From Mastigamoeba balamuthi (Eukaryota; Evosea; Mastigamoebida; Mastigamoebidae): a DNA stretch of 64,000 nucleotides. Shown one piece after another: positions 56,357 to 64,000 of the stretch. Each line of letters opens with the position of its first letter. Position 1 is the first letter of the stretch. Both the position numbers and the translations under genes were made by a program. The notes under the pieces are model-generated. The model had not been told where the DNA came from and did not search any database. It saw only the letters and a list, made by a program, of their open reading frames with translations. Location: positions 1 through 64,000 of the forward strand of contig CACRSC010000105.1 of the NCBI GenBank assembly GCA_902651635.1, written 5' to 3'.

Positions 56357-56480
56357 ATATGGCATTGCAGCCAAACGTCCCATTTACCAGTTTCATGAAA
56401 ACACTAAAAAGTAAAAAAAGTCGTTTTAAAACGACATTTTGAAAAAAAGCAAAAGCCAAAAGTCGTTTAAAAATGACATT
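56357..56480 (+). repeat. piggyBac-like terminal repeat 3 with its own palindromes
   Basis: 56357-56395 matches the 40-bp repeat of element 2 (GCAGCCAAACGTCCCATTTA core). Just inside is the perfect palindrome GTCGTTTTAAAACGAC (about 56419-56434) and a second weaker copy, in the place where element 2 has AAAGTCAGA/TCTGACTTT arms. Confidence 0.75.
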
Positions 56481-57640
56481 TCAAAAAATTGTGAAAAACT
56501 AAGTCAAAGTATGGTTTAAATAATGAAAAGATAGCAAATTAAATACGTTTGATAAATAGGTAAAAATAAGACTAAAACAGAGCAATCTAAACATATGACC
56601 TGCAATCACAATTTGTGGGTCAGTGAACTATTGTTTCTTTCAGTTAACATATGTGAATAAGAGATGAGAAGAGGCATTGCAATTTTATCTTAAGCTTAGT
56701 GCTTCTTTTTAAGAATTAAGTGTTCCGACCTGTTTGTTGGCACAGAGACAATTATCTTGGCAGATCAGGTTCGGACAGTCTTAGTCTTTGCTGAAGGAAA
56801 ATTTCTTGGCTGAGGACTGAGATTTCTGAACAGGTGATTAATCTTCTGTAGAGCTCTGAATTTGTCTGAAAAACTGATCAGAAAAATGTACAACAAACAC
56901 TGTCTGATCTGTGTCTTTGAGCTACTTAAGTACTCTTACTCTTTACTAGACTCACTCATCTTACTCTCTTTGCTCTTCTTGTTGTTTTCTGTTTGGCCTT
57001 GATTTGCACAAATTTAATTAATAGTATTTCTGGAAATACTATACCTCTGTCAGACTTTGTTCTGTCTGCTCTTCATCAGCCTCTTTTAAGAAAAATCGTT
57101 TGAATATTTTATCAAAGATAATTAAAAATGAACTATAACCACTTTAAGAGGCAGTAATGAACATAGCATAGCCTCTTCTGCTTCCCATTTTGTAGTGAAC
57201 ACACTTACGTAATTTAGATCATACAAAACACGTATTGTTAGTATACACTTCGAAATGTAGTAAATGAACAGCTTAGAAAAGTCACAAAGTACTTAAAATG
57301 AAAAACAACAAATAAGAAGATTGACAGAAATGATACTGTGATAAAATATGTTAGTTTCACTGTGAAAACAAATCTGAGCATGAGCTTCAAATGTGAAAAA
57401 AGTATCATTCCGTTAGTATGCATTAAAAATGAGATACTATCATAAAAAAGACAAAGTAACAGTTCCAAATACCATGAATATGCCATTTCAAAAGTGTTGC
57501 GAAAGTGACAATTCCAAAAAGTGCAGAAGTAACTTCACAAGGTGTCACTCTCGTGACACTTTCAAAAAAGTTGAGTAATACTTTCAAAGTGTCACGAAAA
57601 CGACAGTTCCAAATATCATGAACATGACATCTCATAAATC
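56481..57640. other. AT-rich interior or flank of element 3
   Basis: No transposase found. 57490-57615 holds repeats of AAGTG(T)CACGA/TCGTGACACTT with a palindrome GTGTCACTCTCGTGACAC (57543-57560), possibly the far end of the element. Confidence 0.45.
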
Positions 57641-57765
57641 GAAAATCGAAAATCGAAAATCATCGTTTCCTGTTCCGCTACCAGTGAGGGATGAGCCCTT
57701 TCAGGCCAGGGGCGTTGGGGGGGGAGAGGGGGGTTACAGTGGGTGGTGTGTTTGCCCATCCAATG
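57640..57765 (+). repeat. Dispersed repeat R, copy 3
   Basis: After a triple AATCGAAA, the sequence follows copies 1 and 2 through CCGCTACCAGTGAGGGATGA and the G-rich stretch, and ends near 57760. Confidence 0.7.
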
Positions 57766-57894
57766 GAACGCGGCGCATTCTGGCAGATAATGCTGAGTTT
57801 GCAGAGAGCATCTGAGGGGATAAACGAGGGGATTCGATTGTATTGCATTTAGGCTGTGCAGCTCTCCTCACTCAGTGCAAAGGCCATCAGATGC

Positions 57895-60362
57895 TCACTT
57901 GCAGAGGTGGGCCTCGAGGTACGTGTTCCAGTCGCCGAGGTTGAACTCGTGGGCAAAGACCTTGACCGAGTTGCCGTCGATGCTCATGTTGTTGAAGTAG
58001 AGGTAGCTGTTGCCGTTCTCCTTGCCGGTGTAGGCCACCTCGAGCCCGTTGAGCATGTTCTTGTACTTGTTGCCCGGCACCGTGTTGATGCCGCTGTCGA
58101 TCTGCAGCCTGGGGATCTGCATCGTGTTGGACGCCGTGTTGACGACCACGACGACCTCCATGGGGCCCGAGATCCTCGAGAACGCGAGGATGCCCGCGTT
58201 GTTCATGTCGCCCCACCTCCACGTGATTCCTCCGTACTTGAGTGCGTTGCACGACTGGCGAATGGCGTTGACCCTGCGAGCCGCCTTGTACACCATGTGC
58301 GAGCGGTCGAGGTAGGGGTCCTGCTGCCAGTCAGGCGACAGCGAGTGGTCCGCCTTGCCGACGTACGCGAGGCTGCGAGAGCAAGGAGTTGCGTTAGTTT
58401 CTTGATAAGAACACATGGGACCCAAAACTGCTTTGCGCACTTGTCGATGGTGCCGACAGTGCTGCCCAGACGCCAGCCGCTGCCGATGAACATGTTCTGG
58501 CGGTGGACCGAGTCGCCGTTGCTGGAGCAGGTGCCCTGGACCGACTGCGTGGCGGCGCCGAGGTTCATGTTGTTCCAGTGGCAGTTGCCGTTGAAACCCT
58601 GCTCGATGCCGTAGTACAGCACGGGCGTGCCCTGCAGCAGCGGCAGCAGCGAGACGGCCAGGCGGCTCTTGAAGGGGTCCGAGCCGCCCTGGACGATCCG
58701 GGGCCAGTCGTGGATCTCGACGACGTTCCAGTCCAGCCTGATGTCGTTCTGGGCCGCGAGGGTCGAGTGGTAGGGGTCGTTGAACGAGTCCTCGATGGCG
58801 TGGGCGCTGCGCTGGTTCATGATCACGTCGCGCGCGGTGCCGCTGAGCGCGAAGTTGTAGACGGCGTCGAGGCCCGGGTACTTGCTGAACGGGTGCGAGA
58901 GGTACGTGCTCTTCTCGTCCCACATGCGGCTCGTGAGCGCGGCGGGCACATTGCCGTGGTCGTTGGGGTTCGAGGGGTTCGAGAACATCTTGCCGACGGC
59001 GCGGCCGATCCAGTCAGCGGGCGCGGCGACCTCGCCGAGGACGAGGAAGTTGCTCTTGCCGATGGAGCGGGCGTACTCGCGGATCTGAGTGCTGAAGTAC
59101 GCGACAAAGTCCATCGTGACGTGCTTGGCGGCGTCCAGGCGGTAGCCGTCGACGTCGGCGTAGGCGATCCAGTACTTGTGGAGGTTCGTGAAGACCTCCT
59201 GGAAGTCGTAGTTGCGCGTGTCGAGGTCGAACATCGTGCCGGTGAAGTCGCCGAACACCGCGGGGCTGTCAGTGCCCGCCATCTCGTCGTGCGAGTTGGC
59301 GCCGCACCTGTTCAGGAAGTACTGCGCAGGCGAGGGCGTCAGACAACGGCACAAATGAGGGCGTGGGGAGGGGGACAAATTGCTTACCTTGGTCTTGAAG
59401 GGGCCGAAGAAAGTGTTGCTGAACGCGATCTCGCCCTGCTTGGGGGAGCCGCTGGGCTGGCCCGCCCAGTAGGCGCCGTCGAGGGCGTGGGCGCAGTCGA
59501 CGTGGTTGTCGGGCTGGCGCGAGTAGTAGGTGTTCTTGTCGCAGATGTGGTTGATGACGATGTCCATCACGATGCGGATGCCGCGCGAGTGCGCCTGGGC
59601 GGTGAGCTCGCGCAGGTCGTCGGCGGTGCCGAAGCCCGGGTCGATCTCGGTGAAGTCGGTCGTGCAGTAGCCGTGGTAGTCGCCGTTGTGCTTGAGGATG
59701 GGGGTGATCCACAGGCTGCGCGCGGGTGCGGATCACAGTTTGTTTAGTACGCACTTGTGTTGTCGCATTTTCGACAAATTGGGCCGTTTGTCAACAAACA
59801 AACAAACAAAAAAAAACTGATTTGTTTCCGGCAAAAACTGACCGCCCCATCTCGCCCACCCTTGCTCCGCCGTTGGCGACAGCGCGGGGTATCAGGGCGG
59901 GCAGCACAGGGCGGGGATTCTCGCAGAGACAGCGCGATAGAGAGAGAGAGAGAAAGGGGAGGAAGAGGGGGAGAATGTCGGGAACCTGGTGATGCCGAGG
60001 TCCTTGAGGTAGTCGAGGCGCTGGATGATGCCGCGCAGGTCGCCGCCCATGCGGTAGTCGGGCAGGCCCCACTGGTTGGGCGTGTCCTGGTTGGCGGCCT
60101 GGGTGTCGGGCAGGTTGAGGCGGTCGTTGCTGAGGTCGCCGTTGTTGAAGCGGTCGACCTGGATCTGGTACACAATCTCCGAGCCCCAGAACGACGGCGA
60201 GCCGTAGCGGCTGCGCCCCTGGAAGCTCGTCTCGGCGCCGCCCACGCGGGAGCTCGCCCAGTTCTTGACGGCCTGCATCCCGTCGACGCTGACGTCGGGG
60301 ATGGCGGCGGCGACGGCGCTGCCCACGAGGCAGGCCGCGAGCACGGCAGCTGACAGCTTCAT
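57895..60362 (-). CDS. Secreted GH13 alpha-amylase
   Basis: Four exons: 60362-59986, 59715-59388, 59321-58441, 58372-57895; 687 aa, all junctions in phase. Introns are 270, 66 and 68 nt; the last has a CTAAC branch site. Signal peptide MKLSAAVLAACLVGSAVAA. GH13 region I is DIVINH in exon 2. Region II is DVDGYRLDAAKH with nucleophile Asp298. Region III is FLVLGEV with acid/base Glu332. Region IV is VVEIHD with Asp440, where most relatives have NHD. VYQIQVDRFNNGD and GGDLRGIIQRLDYLKDLGI are the usual N-terminal barrel signatures. Hydrolyses alpha-1,4-glucan outside the cell or in food vacuoles. Divergent from ATG101 over about 520 bp. Confidence 0.93.
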
Positions 60363-60424
60363 TGCTTGGCTTGACCGATGCGCAATGCGGAAGACAATGC
60401 TTGGTATCTCGGAGCGGGCGGCGG

Positions 60425-60439
60425 GGGGTCCGCTTAAAA
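60425..60439. promoter_or_regulatory. CCGCTTAAAAGCGG palindrome upstream of amylase
   Basis: About 65 bases upstream of the amylase ATG. On the minus strand it reads CCGCTTTTAAGCGG, so the centre could serve as a TATA-like box. Suggestive only. Confidence 0.35.
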
Positions 60440-60814
60440 GCGGGCGAATGATGTCACCATTTGACGTAATCATCGGCAGGAAAACAGCCCAATCCGCGAC
60501 GTTTCCTGACCGGTTCTCATGTTCAAGTGCACCGTCTTTTTCCGGAGGGGTTGCGATCGCTCTATCGCAATGCGGGGATGCGGGGCAATGACTCAGCAGG
60601 GCCTTCCTTTGTGCCCCTCGCCCGTTCGCCCGTCCCTATCGGCTTTGTTCGATTGTCCCGCCCCGGTCTCCCCCGACCCGGTGCTCGTCGCGTCGGCGAG
60701 CAGCGCCCCGGCAGCGGCGGAAACGCATCCGTTGGGGGAAATGCGGAGCTATGGATGACAGCAAACGGGGCGTCATTCTCGTTGACCCGCACCAGCCCAG
60801 CGGGGCGTGCTGGG

Positions 60815-60832
60815 GAAGATACGCGTATCTTC
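60815..60832. promoter_or_regulatory. GAAGATACGCGTATCTTC palindrome before ATG101
   Basis: A perfect 18-bp palindrome 50 bases upstream of the ATG101 start. It has the size and symmetry of a transcription-factor site. No second copy noticed in this window. Confidence 0.45.
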
Positions 60833-60881
60833 TCCAAGAAAAGCCTGCGTGCCGCCGCCGCAACCCCGCGCGCCGCCGCCG

Positions 60882-62085
60882 ATGGACAAGTCGCAGGCCG
60901 CCGCCCGCAAGTTCCGCATAGGGGAGCTCGACGTGCCGCCCTCGTACCTCGCCGAGGTCATCCGATGTGCGCCGCGCCAGCCCCGTTTCTCCTGCGGCCG
61001 CGCCGGCACTTTTGCCCTGCGCCTGACGCATCAGTCTCTCTGCGCGGTTCTCACCACTACCCCCGCAGGCATCGCGCACACGATCCTCTTCTGCAGGTCG
61101 TTCGGCGTCACGACGCCCACCGAGAGCACCGTGGACTTCCTCGACATCTCCTACGTGGGCCCACCACCCCGCGTTCTCTTCCTCACTCGCACTCGCACCT
61201 CACACTACCACTCCCACACGTACACGCACTCTCTCTCGCGCTGTGTGTCGCATCGCGCAGCCCCGCGTGGACGACAAGCAGCTCGAGAAGCGCGTCGACG
61301 AGTCCATCGACGCCATCTGCAACAGCTTCATCAAGCGGCGCTCCCTCAAGTGCCAGGTGCCCACCGCCCTGTCCGTCCCGATGCAGAGCAGAGCAGAGCG
61401 CCCTGGACTTGGCTGAGGGGCTGTCCCAGGCCCCCAGTATCCGCAAATAATGTTTTCGCGATACGTTTCCAGATTGCGCTGCTGCTGTACGCGGGGGAGC
61501 CGGGCTCGTGGTACAACCTCTTCTCGGCCAAGGCCAAGCCCTTCGAGCAGTGGGTCTTCGCCCTCCAGCTCTCGCAGCCCCTCCAGTCCTCCAACATGCG
61601 CATCACCCGCGCCCGTGCGGCCCCCTCGCTGCCCGCCCCCTGTCCGTTCTGCCCGTTCTGTCCGTTGGCGGGCGAAGAGGTCGTTGGCGGGCACTTTCCC
61701 TTGCCGGCCTATTTCCATTTACAATTCGGCCATTTTCGCGATCGCTGCCGTTAATTTCGCGATCCCGCCGACCGGCGCCGCGCAGCCAAGCCCGACGAGT
61801 GCGCGCGGCTGCAGAAGTCGCTGAGGGCCGCGCTGGAGAGCGTCCTGACGCGCTCGGTCGAGAGCACCGCCCACGTCGCCGACGTCTCGCTGACCGACCT
61901 CGCGGACAAGAGCTCGCCCGCGCTGACGTACCACTTCGCCCTCGGCCTCGTGCGCGACGCCACGTCATGACACGTCACCACCGGGAACGAATTCTCAGGA
62001 ATTTCCTCCCCAGGTCAACGTGGAGGACGAGGAGAACTACGGGCTGTTCTCCGCCATGAAGGACATGCTGCGCAGTGCGTACTAG
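60882..62085 (+). CDS. ATG101: ATG101 autophagy-initiation protein (HORMA fold)
   Basis: Six exons: 60882-60966, 61069-61154, 61261-61356, 61473-61614, 61786-61949, 62014-62085. Together they give 214 aa, close to the usual 218, with every junction in phase. Diagnostic pieces: EVIRCIAHTILFCRSFG, VDFLDISY, LEKRVDESIDAI, then the WYNLFSAKAKPFEQW region and FALQL, which match conserved ATG101 blocks (human: DFIDFTYV, PWEVWTV). Several donors are GTGCGC. Known role: pairs with ATG13 in the ULK1/ATG1 complex and recruits later factors at the start of autophagosome formation. It follows the divergent amylase gene and precedes a VPS9 protein on the same strand. No break seen. Confidence 0.88.
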
Positions 62086-62411
62086 TGCCCTCTTTGCTGC
62101 CTGCTGCCCCGTGGGGGGTGGGAGGGAGACACGGGCCAGGTCTCCCGTTCCGGATTTCCCCTCCCCCTCAGCTGTACAGATTCTTGAATCTTCTTTTCTC
62201 TCCCATGAGATAGTCTGAGGTTTCCACTGCGCCCGTGCTGTAGGGATTTAGACGGTGTACAAATACATGCTGCCTGTCTTGCTTTGTTCTCGCAACGGCG
62301 GGGTGGTACGTGGCAATATACTCTAGTATCTTGCCTGGCTGATTTCGGTATCTGGAAGAGTGTTGCGGATTCCAACCGCCCATCAGGCTGTGCACTTGAA
62401 CTCCTGTGCAA
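62086..62411. other. Intergenic spacer
   Basis: 326 bases between ATG101 stop and the VPS9 gene ATG. No clear promoter element. Confidence 0.5.
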
Positions 62412-63985
62412 ATGGAGGACCCGCGGTCCCGCAGTGCCCCCCTCGTCTATGCCGACACGGCACAGCACGAGGGCAGCGGTGCAGGGCTCAAGTTCTCGTT
62501 CCTGGCCGACTCTGACGCGTTCACAGTGTTCCGCTCCCGCGTGGACTAGTGCGCTCTCTGCCCCTCCCCCACGCACTCCTTCGCGTGCCACCGAGAGCCC
62601 CCCGCTCTGCCCCGTCCTCCCAGTCCGTGCCGCGGCGCCCCGTGCAGCGTGTGATGCGTGGCGATTGCCGCATGGCTTCTCGTGCTCTCAGTGGCTGACT
62701 TGCACGGCGTCTTCGCTGCTCCGCTCCCTCGGCCGGCCCGCACCGCTCGCAGCTTCGTCAGGTGGTGCGAGAGGAACAGAGGGGGCCCCGTGGAGGACAA
62801 GTCGCAGGCGCTGTGCAGGCTCGTCAACGAGCTGTCGCCGCTGATCGCCGACGTGGTGCCCCCGGACCCCGAGTTCGATTACTTGTGCTGCCCTCCGCCT
62901 CTCCCCCTCCCCTCTGCCAGCCCCCCCGGGGCCCCTCTGACGCTGCTGCTGCCCTGCTCGCTGCCGCGCAGGGAGGACTGCGTCGAGGGGTATGCGTGCG
63001 AGAGGGCGTACCAGTGGCTGTTCTGCAGCGGGCCCGACGACATCGACATGGACGCGCTCTTCGACGCCAAGGCCACCACAGTCGCCGCCGTCGCAGCGCC
63101 CGAGGACATCGCGCAGATGGACGTCTCGCTCGTCGACCTGTCGCAGGTCGACCGCGCCGCAGACGGTGCGACCCTCCCCCCCCCTCGCGGGCGGGCTGAG
63201 CCAGGACGGGCGTCTCACAGCCCCTCTGGCACGCGCAGAGCTCACGAAGATGTCGGCGATGCGAGCGCCCAAAGACAAACTGGACTGCGTCGTCCGCTGC
63301 TGCCGAGAGCTCTCAAGTTGCGCAGGCGCCCGCGTTCGCTCGCTTGCGGGCATCTCCTGACTGAGGCGGTGCGCGCAGAGAGCGTGCAGGGGCGCGTGAT
63401 GAGCGCGGAGGACCTGCTGTCGTTGCTGTCGCTCTCGCTGACACGCCGGAAGCTCCCAGCGCTTCACAGCAACATCGAGTTGCGCTGCCACCCACGCCGC
63501 CGCTCTCCACACCGCGTCTGAGCAGCAGCACGGCACGCAGGTACATCAACAGGTTCCGAAACCCCGAGGCGCTGGAGCACGAGGCCGAGTACTGCATGGT
63601 GTCGCTGCAGATGGCCGTGCAGGTCATCGAGGACTTCAAGCCCGCGCTGCAGGTGCCCGCCAGCCGCGTGCTCGTCGAGGACGTCCCCGGCACCCCGGGA
63701 ACGCCCAGCAGGCGCGCTCGCTCGCGGAGAAGCCCCTGCGGGAGCCCCGCGTCGCCGGGGTCGCGGGGGCGGCGGCTGAGCGTGTGCGTGAGGCACTCGC
63801 GGACGCTGACATCGACGGGGCCCGTGGCGATGGCGATGCTGGGGCAGCAGCAGAGGGACGAGGCCACGATGACTGAGCGCAGGGCGCTGGCCGACACGGC
63901 GACGCAGACGGAGCACTCGGCCCTGCAGCAGTGCGTGCGAACCCACGCGCCGCCCTCGTCCTATCTTCCCCTCTACCGCTGGTGA
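62412..63985 (+). CDS. VPS9-domain protein, Rab5-type guanine-nucleotide exchange factor
   Basis: Exons: 62412-62548, 62753-62884, 62972-63165, 63239-63316, 63379-63478, and 63541 to a stop at 63985; 361 aa if no further intron. Joins are in phase and donors are mostly GTGCxx. The VPS9 domain covers about residues 70-240. LFCSGPDDIDMD and LTKMSAMRAPKDKLDCVVRCC give the Asp-bearing helix region. LTRRKLPALHSNIEYINRFRNP is the hallmark LHSNIxY..RFR block. The family opens Rab5-class GTPases on early endosomes. The C-terminal part is Arg/Ser/Pro-rich, with no Rab-binding or ubiquitin-binding motif recognised. A GTGCGTGCG word near the end could be a donor, so the gene may continue past the window. 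Confidence 0.82.
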
Positions 63986-64000
63986 CACGCCGCGCTCTGC

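Noticed and set aside
58503-59747. Plus-strand 414-codon frame, Val/Ala/Arg-rich
   Set aside because: Antisense shadow of the GC-rich amylase gene; no domain, and the minus frame has GH13 motifs.

Overview
This window is nuclear DNA of a unicellular eukaryote. Several genes have short GT-AG introns (about 40-270 nt). There is an ATG101-type autophagy protein, a VPS9-domain Rab-GEF, a secreted GH13 amylase and two large secreted proteins with GPI-like tails. I cannot fix the lineage from sequence alone; a free-living or amoeboid protist is a guess. About half of the window is mobile DNA, and host genes and mobile DNA look different by eye: host genes are G/C-rich, the mobile nests are richer in A/T and in inverted repeats.

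Layout. 1-1.8 kb: Ty3/gypsy pol relic. 2.0-6.2 kb: copy B of a two-gene DNA element. 6.2-7.7 kb: unrecognised minus-strand ORFs. 7.7-13.9 kb: a second copy (CD) of the same element family, split by a piggyBac-like element. 14.5-24.3 kb: host island with two divergent surface-protein genes. 24.7-26.6 kb: repeats and decayed coding remnants. 26.8-42.0 kb: three-level nest. A third copy (E) is split by a Harbinger-like element with a 4-bp target duplication; a 13-kb piggyBac-like element lies inside that, and a young LTR retrotransposon lies inside the piggyBac-like element. 42.2-50.9 kb: copy A, the fullest member of the two-gene family, with long inverted ends. 51.5-54.9 kb: P-loop NTPase gene. 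55-57.8 kb: element ends and repeats. 57.9-64 kb: host island with amylase (minus), ATG101 (plus) and a VPS9 protein (plus).

The two-gene element family is the most interesting content. ORF2 carries three motifs (I-D-G-M, L-D-N...NKN, GHTH..(D/E).DQ) that I recognise from DUF7869-type proteins, which look like an RNase H/DDE transposase core. ORF1, transcribed the other way, is a long multi-exon protein with a coiled-coil part, seen in four copies. Many of its tiny introns hold a short palindrome. In copy A the palindrome is TTATCGCCGGCGATAA-like, and it recurs about a dozen times, also inside the terminal inverted repeats. In copies B and CD, introns at the same positions hold a different palindrome, TTATCACATGTGATAA-like. 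Other elements here also have their own palindrome words, clustered near their ends and sometimes in introns. None of the host-gene introns I resolved shows this pattern. I propose that these are element-specific recognition sites or intron stem-loops that diverge with the element.

The host genes point to a phagotrophic, surface-glycoprotein-rich cell: adhesion-type ectoproteins, a secreted amylase, an autophagy-initiation subunit and an endosomal Rab5-type GEF. No tRNA, rRNA, CRISPR or bacterial-type feature was seen.
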